Of a DNA stretch of 36,204 nucleotides, positions 16,978-25,323 are shown piece after piece. The position numbers and the translations under genes are program-made. Position 1 is the stretch's first letter. Every line of letters starts with the position of its first letter. The stretch covers positions 1 through 36,204 of the forward strand of contig JAAYLD010000049.1 in assembly GCA_012522015.1 (NCBI GenBank). Reading direction: 5' to 3'. Origin of the DNA: Clostridiales bacterium (GTDB lineage Bacteria > Bacillota > Clostridia > Oscillospirales > CAG-272). The notes beneath the pieces are model-generated. The model searched no databases. It worked only from the letters and a program-made list of their open reading frames with translations, and had not been told where the DNA came from.

Positions 16978-18375
16978 ATGGCAAAAGTAGGCATAACCGA
17001 TACAGTGCTGCGCGACTCGCATCAGTCTTTAATCGCTACGCGTATGCGCACTGAAGAGATGATTCCCATACTCAGTGAGATGGACAAAGTTGGTTATCAT
17101 TCTCTTGAAGCATGGGGCGGTGCTACGTTTGACTCCTGTCTGCGCTTTTTAAATGAAGACCCATGGGATCGTCTGCGTAAGATTCGCGCGCACGTTAAAA
17201 ACACAAAACTTCAAATGCTTTTCCGAGGACAAAACATACTCGGCTATCGTCACTATGCTGATGACGTTGTTGAATACTTTGTCAAGAAATCAATAGCAAA
17301 CGGCATTGACATAATACGTATTTTTGACGCCCTTAACGACAGCCGAAACCTTGAAACTGCCATTAAGGCAACGAAAAAGGAAGGCGGTCACGTTCAGGCC
17401 GCAATTAGTTACACAATAAGCCCCGTTGATAGCAACGATAAGTTTGCAGAGTATGCAAAACATCTTGAGGAGATGGGCGCAGACTCGATCTGCATTAAAG
17501 ACATGGCAGGTCTGCTCACCCCATACAATGCATACGACCTTGTGAAAGCAATAAAAGCTAAGACTTCCCTTCCTGTTCAGGTTCATACGCACTACACATC
17601 CGGTCTTGCCTCTATGACTTTGCTCAAGGCAATAGAAGCTGGCGCCGATGTTGTTGACTGCGCTATATCTCCGATGGCAATGGGTACTTCTCAGCCGCCG
17701 ACAGAGTCAATTGTTGCGACTCTTACCGGTACGCCTTATGATACAGGCATTGATCTCAATCAACTTGACAAGGTTACGCAATATTTTGCGCCGATACGCG
17801 AAAAGTATATCAAATCCGGTCTCCTTGACCCGAAGGTTCTCAGCGTAAATATAAAAACGCTTATATACCAGATTCCGGGCGGAATGTACTCGAACCTCAT
17901 CTCCCAGCTTAAGAATGCCGACAAATCTGATCTTCTTGCAGAAGTTCTTGACGAGGTTCCGCGAGTGCGCGCTGAGGCCGGTTATCCGCCACTTGTTACA
18001 CCGACATCTCAAATCGTCGGCACTCAGGCTGTCATGAATATTATTACCGGCGAGCGCTATAAGCTTGTCACAAACGAATTTAAGGCGCTTTTAAAGGGCG
18101 AATACGGCCGCACACCGGTACCAATCGATCCTGAGTTCCGCCGCAGTATAATAGGCGATGTTGAGCCTATAACATACCGTCCCGCGGATGACCTAAAACC
18201 GGAGCTTGATACGCTGCGCGCAAAGATTCCACAGTTTATCGAGCAGGATGAGGATGTACTGACTTACGCTCTCTTCGATCAGGTGGCACTTAAATTCTTT
18301 GAAGCACGCAAGGCAGCAAAGTACAATCTTGATGCAAATGCAGCGGACTCTGACTTAAAGGTACATCCAGTCTAA
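16978..18375 (+). CDS. oadA: oxaloacetate decarboxylase alpha / transcarboxylase 5S-type subunit
   Basis: A 465-residue pyruvate-carboxyltransferase protein (HMGL-like TIM barrel plus conserved carboxylase domain). It exchanges CO2 between oxaloacetate/pyruvate and biotin. The metal and substrate blocks are ITDTVLRDSHQSL (6-18), LFRGQNILGYRHY, RIFDALNDSRN, CIKDMAGLL with the carbamylation-type Lys, and VQVHTHYTSG. It lacks the C-terminal biotinyl domain of the 600-residue oxaloacetate decarboxylase alpha, which fits the separate carrier gene. AAGG lies nine bases before the ATG. Paired with the MmdA-type subunit this recalls the 5S and 12S parts of propionibacterial methylmalonyl-CoA:pyruvate transcarboxylase. 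Confidence 0.92.
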   Translation: MAKVGITDTVLRDSHQSLIATRMRTEEMIPILSEMDKVGYHSLEAWGGATFDSCLRFLNEDPWDRLRKIRAHVKNTKLQMLFRGQNILGYRHYADDVVEYFVKKSIANGIDIIRIFDALNDSRNLETAIKATKKEGGHVQAAISYTISPVDSNDKFAEYAKHLEEMGADSICIKDMAGLLTPYNAYDLVKAIKAKTSLPVQVHTHYTSGLASMTLLKAIEAGADVVDCAISPMAMGTSQPPTESIVATLTGTPYDTGIDLNQLDKVTQYFAPIREKYIKSGLLDPKVLSVNIKTLIYQIPGGMYSNLISQLKNADKSDLLAEVLDEVPRVRAEAGYPPLVTPTSQIVGTQAVMNIITGERYKLVTNEFKALLKGEYGRTPVPIDPEFRRSIIGDVEPITYRPADDLKPELDTLRAKIPQFIEQDEDVLTYALFDQVALKFFEARKAAKYNLDANAADSDLKVHPV

Positions 18376-18385
18376 TAATGATATT

Positions 18386-18425
18386 GCCCCTGTGAAACAG
18401 TAGTCGTTTCACAGGGGCTTTTTTT
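18386..18425 (+). terminator. terminator of the Na+-pump operon
   Basis: A perfect 13-pair stem (GCCCCTGTGAAAC/GTTTCACAGGGGC) with a seven-base loop followed by seven Ts, ten bases after the oadA stop. Confidence 0.95.
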
Positions 18426-18426
18426 A

Positions 18427-18645
18427 TTACAGAAAAAGCGTACAGCCCTGTTTGCGGAACAGCTCAATTCTTGCGCGAAGGTTCTCTTCGCTAACATTAA
18501 GCTCGAGCGCTAAGCATTTTATGCAGAGAAAACTCTTTGAGGCGCGGTTTATGAGCTTTTTATAAAGTCCTATCTCATCATAAGAGAGCGGCGATGCGCA
18601 CCTCATACATACGCCGCTTTCTTTTTCAGACTCCCAGATACTCAC
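18427..18645 (-). CDS. small two-CxxC protein, probably zinc-binding
   Basis: A 72-residue protein with CMRC (about 14-17) and CIKC (about 41-44), spaced as for one zinc site, and a helical C-terminal half (LELNVSEENLRARIELFRKQG) that looks like a small helix-turn-helix or zinc-finger-helix unit. The start is GTG, overlapping the TGA of the upstream GH27 gene by four bases (GTGA), so translation is coupled. I do not recognise a named family. Possible roles are a small regulator or a protein-interaction module; the sequence does not decide. Confidence 0.65.
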   Translation of the reverse strand: MSIWESEKESGVCMRCASPLSYDEIGLYKKLINRASKSFLCIKCLALELNVSEENLRARIELFRKQGCTLFL

Positions 18646-19778
18646 ATTTTGACAAGCTTTGCCTTGTAGACCTTGATTTCGTGCGGCTGCATACGAGGTA
18701 CGAAGAAATAATCGTTATATGGCCCTCTGACCTCACCCGTAAATATATCTCTCAGCTCAAAACCGTAGCCGGAATCAACAGTAAGACCAAGATCGTAAAG
18801 CTGGCAAACCATGCCGCCCTCGCGGTCATCGTAGTTGACAAAAGCAAACGCGTATTCGCCGTTTGAAAGGTGACGGAACATACCAACGCGACCGGATTCG
18901 GAGTTTCCGATGAAGAACATCGGCGGACGCGCTTCTTCATCCTGATTTATCGCAATAAGATCGCGGTTCAGAAGAAGTTTGCGTGTTTCCTCGGACACAT
19001 TGCGGACATCGCAGCCTATCATAAGCGGTGATGAATACATACACCAGAGGGCAAAGTGTGTGCGGTACTCAAGGTCAGAGCAGCCACCGGCATGACCACC
19101 GACATTGCCCTTTCCATACATACCGCAAACCAGCATATCAATGTCGTTATAACATCCAGGTCCGCTGTACGCTAACTTATCCATCTGGCTGCGTGCAATG
19201 CGGCGAATGCTATCAAAATTGTCCCAAATATCGCCTGTCGAACGGTACATATGCGCACCAGATGAACGTATCCAGCGCTCTACATTGTCACTGCCCCAGT
19301 TGCAGGCGGAGAATAGAATTTCGCGGCCAGTCGCCTTGAGCGCCATTGCCATCCTGTTATAGAGAATCGGGCCGTTTGCAAGTTTCGGCTTGTGGCAGAA
19401 GTCGTATTTTAGGAAATCAACGCCCCATGAAGCAAAAGTCTCTGCATCAAGGAATTCATGGCCGAAGCTTCCGGGGAATCCGGCGCATGTCATTGTTCCG
19501 GCGCAGGAATACATACCTAATTTAAGTCCCTTAGAATGGACATAATCTGCAAGATCCTTCATACCATACGGGAATTTCTCAGGGTCAGGAACGATTCGCC
19601 CGTCAGGACCGCGGCGGCGCAGTGACCAGCAGTCGTCTATGACAACATATTTGTAGCCCGCGTCGCGGAGTCCTGTTTCAACCATCGCGTCAGCAGTCTC
19701 GCGTATGAGCTTATCGTTTATGTTCCAACCGAAAGTGTTCCAGGAATTCCACCCCATCGGCGGTTTTCTAGCCAGCAT
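18642..19778 (-). CDS. alpha-galactosidase, GH27
   Basis: Removes terminal alpha-galactosyl residues from oligosaccharides. It is 378 residues long with the GH27 opening PPMGWNSWNTFGWNI (6-20) and the VIDDCW substrate-binding strand (46-51). FLKYDFC holds the nucleophile at Asp126, and STGDIWDNF the likely acid/base at Asp183. CMYSSPLMIGCDVRN, typical of the family, and a short C-terminal beta domain follow. No signal peptide is present, so it should act in the cytoplasm on imported sugars. A GGAGG site precedes the ATG. It is cotranscribed with the small CxxC gene. No sugar transporter lies within the window. Confidence 0.95.
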   Translation of the reverse strand: MLARKPPMGWNSWNTFGWNINDKLIRETADAMVETGLRDAGYKYVVIDDCWSLRRRGPDGRIVPDPEKFPYGMKDLADYVHSKGLKLGMYSCAGTMTCAGFPGSFGHEFLDAETFASWGVDFLKYDFCHKPKLANGPILYNRMAMALKATGREILFSACNWGSDNVERWIRSSGAHMYRSTGDIWDNFDSIRRIARSQMDKLAYSGPGCYNDIDMLVCGMYGKGNVGGHAGGCSDLEYRTHFALWCMYSSPLMIGCDVRNVSEETRKLLLNRDLIAINQDEEARPPMFFIGNSESGRVGMFRHLSNGEYAFAFVNYDDREGGMVCQLYDLGLTVDSGYGFELRDIFTGEVRGPYNDYFFVPRMQPHEIKVYKAKLVKM

Positions 19779-19862
19779 TTGATATGTCCTCCATAATTAA
19801 TAATTATTATAAGTATAATAATTTCATTTTCAGTATAACAGATGACACTGGTAATATTCAAG

Positions 19863-19877
19863 TAATACTCAGTATTA
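19863..19877. repeat. 15-base palindrome, candidate operator
   Basis: TAATACT-C-AGTATTA is a perfect palindrome about 85 bases upstream of the alpha-galactosidase start. It is made of the same AGTATTA half-site as the palindrome at 20006, in the opposite arrangement. Confidence 0.4.
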
Positions 19878-20005
19878 TTTTGGATGAAAATTGTGATTTT
19901 TGCTTAACACATTATATCCGTATTTAATTATGACTCTGCTGTCCTTCAGTAAATGGTGTAATTAATCAGTTAGTATTGTTCTAATATCATGTATGGATGC
20001 TATGA

Positions 20006-20020
20006 AGTATTATTAATACT
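20006..20020. repeat. 15-base palindrome, candidate operator
   Basis: AGTATTA-T-TAATACT is a perfect palindrome about 85 bases upstream of the secreted-protein ribosome-binding site. High AT content makes chance palindromes more likely here. Confidence 0.4.
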
Positions 20021-20105
20021 AATACATTATATTATTTTTTTATTTTATATATTGACAAATAGCATTATGTATGATGCCATTATATTGATTGATAGGAGAA
20101 TTAAA

Positions 20106-20487
20106 ATGAAAGCTTGTGTAAAAAATAGTTGGATTATCAATTGCATTACTAATGATTTTACTAGCTCTTTTGATCTCACCCATTAGTGCTGCGAAAGGAT
20201 CTCTAACATTTGTACATGGTGTTAATAAATCAAAGCTGTTAACATACGCAAGCATAAACTCAACTGCTATCGAGAGACCTTTGGGAATTGAAGGTCTTGT
20301 ATATATTTATGATGGCGAATTAGATGGCGGATTCTATTATGTACCATATGTATACAAAACAAATGTTAACAACTTTAAGGTTGAAGCTTATGTTGGGCGC
20401 TCAGAAGGAGAATCGTATTTTTTCTACTACTGTGATCACATTCTTAGACATGAATCTACAAAGTGGTGGTGTTTTGATTTCAGATAA
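20106..20487 (+). pseudogene. small secreted protein, signal peptide frameshifted
   Basis: An ATG with a good AGGAG site starts MKACVK, then a six-A run breaks the frame. Removing one A gives a classic signal peptide (VGLSIALLMILLALLISPISAA) and a mature part of about 97 residues, 126 in all. The mature protein is rich in aromatic residues and ends SYFFYYCDHILRHESTKWW followed by CFDFR, with two cysteines. Without the correction, translation from the downstream ATG at 20152 would give a shortened signal lacking its basic end. It precedes an ABC ATPase and permease, the arrangement seen for secreted bacteriocin-like or immunity-associated peptides. I recognise no precise family. A lactococcin-972-like role is only a possibility. 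Confidence 0.55.
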
Positions 20488-20506
20488 TAATTAAGGAGCA
20501 CAAGAC

Positions 20507-21183
20507 ATGGAACTATTATCTGCCGCTCATATAAGAAAAGCGTTTCGTTCTGGTGGTGTCAAGGTACACGCAGTTCGAGATGCTTCCTTTTCCGTATCGG
20601 AGGGTGAAATAGCTGTTGTCATAGGCAAAAGCGGTGCTGGTAAAAGCACGCTGTTAAATATACTCGGCGGGCTGTTGGCGCCGGATGAAGGTGAAGTTAA
20701 ACTTTGTGGCGTAATATATACGGCGTAGGAGAAGCTCAGCGCGCAAAAATACGCAACACTGATATCGGATTCACATTTCAAAGCTATAACCTGATAAACG
20801 AGCTTACAGTAATTAACAATATTCGCCTGCCGCTCGATATAGCAGGCAGACCATATGACCATGCGCGGGAGGAAGAGATCCTTGATATGCTTGGCATTTC
20901 CGAACGCCGTTCTTTTTATCCGCCACAGCTTTCCGGCGGCGAGCGTCAAAGGACGGCAATAGCTCGTGCTCTTTACATGAAGCCTTCCGTTATACTTGCC
21001 GACGAACCAACGGGAAACCTTGACTCAGAATCCGGACGCGCTTTCATGGATTTTGTGAAACTTTCAAACGAGAAAATCGGGCAGACTTATGTCATTGTAA
21101 CAAATGACATGGAGTGGTTGAACATTGCCCATTCTGTTTACCGAATGAAAGATGGTGTTCTGACGGTGGAGGCAGTTTCATGA
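20507..21183 (+). pseudogene. ABC transporter ATP-binding protein, frameshifted
   Basis: A MacB/LolD-type ATPase of about 225 residues after correction. The first frame carries Walker A (GKSGAGKST) and stops at a TAG soon after GEVKLCG. One missing base near 20710 restores it to [20 protein letters not shown]. The second frame carries the Q-loop (FTFQSYNLI), the signature LSGGERQR, Walker B (VILADEP) and the D-loop (TGNLD). The switch (H-loop) His, normally VTHD, reads VTND, which would impair hydrolysis even if the frame were whole. The ATG has AAGGAG upstream. Its stop overlaps the permease start (ATGA), so the two formed an operon. Confidence 0.85.
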
Positions 21184-23833
21184 AATGCTTTTTCAAAACA
21201 GCGAAAATAGTACATAAAAATCTGTTTAAAAGAAATAACGGCAATAAATTTTTACTCTTATGCATATGCCTACTCGTTTTAATACCTACGTTTTTATACA
21301 ACACAACAGCGAGTACGGCGGAAATTGTTAAAAATCAAAGGAGCTTAGTTTTCGGTGATTTCACGCATATTTACTACAAGGATGCTGTTTTTAGCCCTGA
21401 TGCACTTGAGTTTACTGAAAACGACTTAGAAGAGCTCCTTCCAGACTTTTACTTTGCAGCTTTTGGAGCCTTTTATACTGTTTACAGCGAGGATCTTGAC
21501 ACATCCACCCGTTTAAACCTTGGTTATGCGGATAGTGTGGCAATAAAACTTGCTTGCATTTCAATTATATCCGGCAAATTTCCTGTGTCTGATAATGAAA
21601 TAGCACTATCTCTCAGTGTCATGGAAGCACTCGGCTGCAAGAATCTTGGCGATAATGTGACTATAAATGGTAATACATATGTATTATGCGGGTATTTCAG
21701 TGATGTAGGACATTTATGGACCAAGGGCGATAAGCAGCTAAAAGATAATATTGTCCCCGTTAATGCCTTTATCACGAAAGAAAAGGCAAAATCACTCTAT
21801 AGTGACGAGTACGATGTTGTGCAGCAGATACTAATAACCGTTGATATTGGCTCAGATGAAATCATATTCCCCTCTTATAAAGACGATGGCAACATTTTTG
21901 AGAACAGCAATTATAACAAAATGGCCGTTTATAGCGTTCCGGACGGCTTTAGGGCTGTCATGTACGTCGTTTCGCTCTTGATAGTATTCACACTTTTATT
22001 TTTAATAAAGGACAGGCTCCTTTACAGGATGCGTGTATACAGCAGGCTCGGAATGACCGTCAGGTGAGGTGCGGACAGCTATACTTTATGAACTCTCCTT
22101 CATAACAGTTATGGAAATGATACTTGGGTTAATACTTGGCATCGCTCTTACAGCAGCTGTACTTTTTGCTTTTTATTCCGGAGCATCAAGCAGTATTATT
22201 TTCTCATTTGACTTTTATAAAAACGGAATGCTGTTGGCAGCAATGCTTATCGGATTTTTAGTTATATATCCTTTATGTCGATTTTATGATACATAAGCTG
22301 CCACTCGAAACCGAGGTGAGATATATAAGGTACAAGCTTGCCGTAGGGCGTATTAGTATATTTAAATTCGATGTATCGAAAAATATAAAGTTCCTTTTAG
22401 CAGCAGTCATGATAATTACAATATCAGTAGCTATTATCTCATACGGGGTTGTATATAGTGAGTGTTACACAGAAGACGCACGAATAACAAACGACAAATT
22501 TATACAACAAGATTCGGACTTTCAGTTTAAAACTAATATGCAGTCACTACCGATGTTTGAAGGTGAAATAGTTTTTTCTACAGACGTTTATGAAAAAAGT
22601 GGTGCGACAGATGATTTTATCGATATGCTTAAAAATATAAAAGGAGTCAACAGAGTTGTTGCTTATAAAGAAAATCGAAAAATGTGCATCTTGTTTAAAG
22701 AAGATAATATTGATGATTATACAGAGGGCGCTATTGACTGGTCAATTGACGGACGTATAAACAAAGGTGTCATTAATTTACCGGGTCTTCGATACAAGTC
22801 AAATAATCCAGATCTTTTTAACAAGACGTTTGGATATTCTGACGATGATTATCTTGTTGGCTGTGATGTAATTGGATTTTCAGATGAGGAATTGCTCGCA
22901 CTTGAAGAATATGTTGTCGAGGGAAAGATAAACTTAGAAAAAATACACTCGGGGGATGAAATAATCCTACGCGTGCCTTCATACATATTAAAAGAAACAG
23001 ATGAACTCGGATTTCCGACTATCCATATGGAAGAGGTCGATTATAGGGATAATAATGCAATTAACTTTACATCATATAAGGTTGGTGACGAAATAACTCT
23101 TACAGGATTATATACAAGTGCGTAGATACATGGCGGTGTCACAGAAGATCAACTTGGATCTTTCAAGCGTATAGATAAAACCGTTAGAATAGGCGCTATA
23201 ATTAGAGCCGGTGTTTATCAGCTCATGGGACAGAAATCATTTGCCTTTGCCGCGCTGACGACAAATGACGCTTTTGATGCACTCGGTATTGAAGGTAACT
23301 ACAGTCTCATTAAGATTTACGGCGAATACGGAGCCGACATGAACAAGCTGACACATGAATTGGAAAAGTTATCATCTGTTCCATACATGATGTTCACAAA
23401 TTTTGTATCGAAGGTAGCAGAATATAAGGAGTTTAATAGACTTGTTGCTATTTTTTCGATTACGCTTTTAGGCATGATGGTATTTGCTGCAGTAACACTT
23501 TTGTCAAGCCAGCTTTATATAAAGACAAGACTTAGTTTACCAACATATGCTCTTTACCGCGTGAATGGGCTCAGCCTATGCTCTGTCGGGCTTACATATT
23601 TCCTTGAAATAATAGGAGCATACATTGTCGGCGCAGTCTTATCGCTTCCGTTTACGTACATTCTTCTGAGATATGCAATCGACTTAAGTGATGCCTTAAT
23701 AAAAAAATTTTATCCCATCACCACGGCTCTTCATATTCTTTTCTTTGTATTGCTTCTGACGGCGCTGTCAGTCATCCCGTCCGCTATGTTGTTGTACCGT
23801 AGGCGTGACAACGTTGTTATGGATATACTCTGA
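21180..23833 (+). pseudogene. FtsX/MacB-type ABC permease, multiply broken
   Basis: Four open segments reconstruct about 883 residues. The N-terminus has one membrane helix (FLLLCICLLVLIPTFLY) and an extracellular MacB-like domain (ISIISGKFPVSDNEIALSLS...GDNVTINGNTYVLCGYF). It is followed by membrane segments, a second large extracellular domain and three C-terminal helices, the usual double-FtsX layout. The frame is lost at TGA 22065 (one extra base restores GMTVR-x-VRTAILYE), shifts again at about 22290, and meets an in-frame TAG at 23123 with the reading continuing unchanged afterwards (GGVTEDQLGSFKRID). Correcting two added bases gives exactly 884 codons. The start overlaps the ATPase stop with GGAGG upstream. 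The ancestral transporter probably exported or gave resistance to a peptide. Confidence 0.85.
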
Positions 23834-23889
23834 ACCATGAAATATTAAAAACGCATATTTTGAAAACAGTTACACAAAGTTTATGTTAT

Positions 23890-23922
23890 AGGGCTATAGC
23901 AAACTAAAACCGCTATAGCCCT
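23890..23922. terminator. bidirectional terminator between permease and dinB
   Basis: AGGGCTATAGC pairs perfectly with GCTATAGCCCT. Plus-strand TATTTTATT follows it, and a weak T-rich stretch follows on the other strand. It lies between the convergent permease and polymerase genes. Confidence 0.75.
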
Positions 23923-23944
23923 TATTTTATTATAGTGATTATTT

Positions 23945-25216
23945 TTACATATACATAAACATCGGTGTGTCGGCGAGCTTTTTCCTTTTGCTGATTTTTA
24001 TGTCGGAGAGGTACGACGCCGAGTGAACGGCATGCGAGCCGAAGCGAAGGCGTATTTTATCGACTGCGCGCTCAAGGCGCATAAGGCGCCCTCGCTCGCC
24101 ATCAAAAAGTGAAAGCTGCGCATTGGCGGCCTCCTCTGGAATAAGATTAATAGCTCGAACATATATTGAACGCAGTGGCTTTTCCCAGCGATGCTTTTCA
24201 CGGAAAATCTCGTACGCGCGCTCAATTATATCACGCGTTAGCTGTGTCGGGCGTGCGAGCGTCCCCTGGTATTCCTTGACCTTAAGCTCACACGTTCGCA
24301 CAGATACGGCGACAGCACATGCGGCAAGCTCCTCACGGCGCAGCTTTTCCCCGATAATCTGCGAAAGCTCAATTATTACGTCCTTCACCTCCCCCGATGT
24401 TGTGAGATCCCGCGTTGTCGTAATGCCGTGCCCCACCGATTTTATCGGCGGCGAATCACATGAGAGAAGTACCTCTGATGTGTCGTATCCGTTCGCGTAT
24501 GCCCACATCTGCCTGCCTCCCTTGCCGAAAAGCAGCGCAAGGTATTCGGGATCGGAGCGTACAATATCGCCTATCGTCGCAATTCCACGGCGCAGAAGAA
24601 CCGTCGCCGCGCGCGTTCCAACGCCCAAAAGATCGCCCGCGGGGAGCGACCATACCTTCTCGCGGAAGTCGTCCTCCCCTATCACCGTTACAGCATCCGG
24701 CTTTTTCATGTCGCTGCCGAGCTTTGCAAATACTTTATTAAACGAAACTCCAACGGATATGGTCAGTCCCGTCTCATCCCTGACGGCAGCACGTATTTCA
24801 TTGGCAACAGCTTCCCCGTCCTTAAAGTCGATGCTGCCTGTCAGGTCAAGCCAGCATTCGTCGATGCCCATGCTCTCGATTCTGTCTGTATAACGGCTGT
24901 AAATTTTACGTACATACTTTGAATATGCCACATATTCATCATAATGCGGCGGTATAATAATAAGGTCGGGGCATGCAGCTTTCGCCTCCCATACGGCGAC
25001 GCCTGTACGAACGCCCGCGCGCTTGGCCTCCATGTTTTTCGCAAGCACTATACCGTGACGCTCCTGCGTATTGCCGCACACGGCAACAGGACGCCCCCAA
25101 AGCTCCGGAGTCGCAAGACATTCGACCGAAGCGAAAAAGTTATTGAAGTCGCAGTGAAAAATAACGCGATCTTTCTTTATATTCATATATGTTTTGTGCC
25201 GCCCACCTCCGAACAT
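23945..25216 (-). CDS. dinB: Y-family DNA polymerase (DinB / Pol IV-like)
   Basis: A translesion polymerase of 423 residues that copies past damaged bases. The palm has CDFNNFFASVE (Asp23) and SMGIDECWLDLTG (Asp119, Glu120), the three metal-binding carboxylates. Later blocks are VGVSFNKVFAKLGSDMKKP and the finger/little-finger region. Near the C-terminus QLSLF fits the sliding-clamp-binding motif. The start is uncertain: the first ATG has no clear ribosome-binding site, and an ATG ten codons later (25186) gives the usual-looking start MNIKKDRVIFHCDFN but has GGAGG too far upstream. It is transcribed away from the xre-immA genes across a shared operator region, which suggests control by that repressor. 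Confidence 0.95.
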   Translation of the reverse strand: MFGGGRHKTYMNIKKDRVIFHCDFNNFFASVECLATPELWGRPVAVCGNTQERHGIVLAKNMEAKRAGVRTGVAVWEAKAACPDLIIIPPHYDEYVAYSKYVRKIYSRYTDRIESMGIDECWLDLTGSIDFKDGEAVANEIRAAVRDETGLTISVGVSFNKVFAKLGSDMKKPDAVTVIGEDDFREKVWSLPAGDLLGVGTRAATVLLRRGIATIGDIVRSDPEYLALLFGKGGRQMWAYANGYDTSEVLLSCDSPPIKSVGHGITTTRDLTTSGEVKDVIIELSQIIGEKLRREELAACAVAVSVRTCELKVKEYQGTLARPTQLTRDIIERAYEIFREKHRWEKPLRSIYVRAINLIPEEAANAQLSLFDGERGRLMRLERAVDKIRLRFGSHAVHSASYLSDIKISKRKKLADTPMFMYM

Positions 25217-25231
25217 ATTTTCGTGTCGTCA

Positions 25232-25260
25232 TTGACACTGCTGCGTAAGAGTGGTATAAT
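25232..25260 (+). promoter_or_regulatory. perfect-consensus promoter facing xre-immA
   Basis: TTGACA-N17-TATAAT, an exact sigma-A consensus. The predicted start near 25267 lies inside operator 1. The transcript would have a leader of about 180 bases before xre. A lone TGCGTAA half-site lies in the spacer. Confidence 0.75.
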
Positions 25261-25280
25261 ATACGCAGTTCAATGCGTAT
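25261..25280. promoter_or_regulatory. operator 1 (ATACGCA-N6-TGCGTAT)
   Basis: A perfect inverted repeat with seven-base arms that abuts the -10 box of the rightward promoter. It covers the predicted start sites of both facing promoters, so a bound repressor would block both. Confidence 0.75.
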
Positions 25281-25288
25281 ATATTCTA

Positions 25289-25317
25289 ATTATACGCAAT
25301 TTATTGCGTTTTGTCAA
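25289..25317 (-). promoter_or_regulatory. perfect-consensus promoter facing dinB
   Basis: On the minus strand TTGACA (25317-25312) and TATAAT (25294-25289) are separated by 17 bases, an exact consensus. The predicted start near 25282 gives a leader of about 65 bases to the dinB start. Operator 2 fills the spacer. Confidence 0.78.
25292..25311. promoter_or_regulatory. operator 2 (ATACGCA-N6-TGCGTTT)
   Basis: It has the same geometry as operator 1 with one arm changed at one base. It lies within the spacer and -10 box of the leftward promoter, 31 bases centre to centre from operator 1. Confidence 0.72.
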
Positions 25318-25323
25318 CTGATT

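Larger units (their letters stand above)
19779..20105. other. AT-rich divergent intergenic region with palindromes
   Basis: A 327-base gap between the divergent alpha-galactosidase and secreted-protein genes. It holds two 15-base palindromes built from one half-site, listed separately, and a TTGACA at 20052 without a well-placed -10 box. No gene was seen in it. Confidence 0.5.

Noticed and set aside
20106-20487. Firm assignment as a lactococcin-972-type bacteriocin
   Set aside because: Size, signal peptide and neighbouring ABC genes fit loosely, but I cannot see the family's conserved pattern clearly enough to assign it.
24123-24893. 256-codon plus-strand frame inside dinB
   Set aside because: It is antisense to a well-conserved polymerase gene, lacks a ribosome-binding site and has low-complexity Ser/Arg composition.
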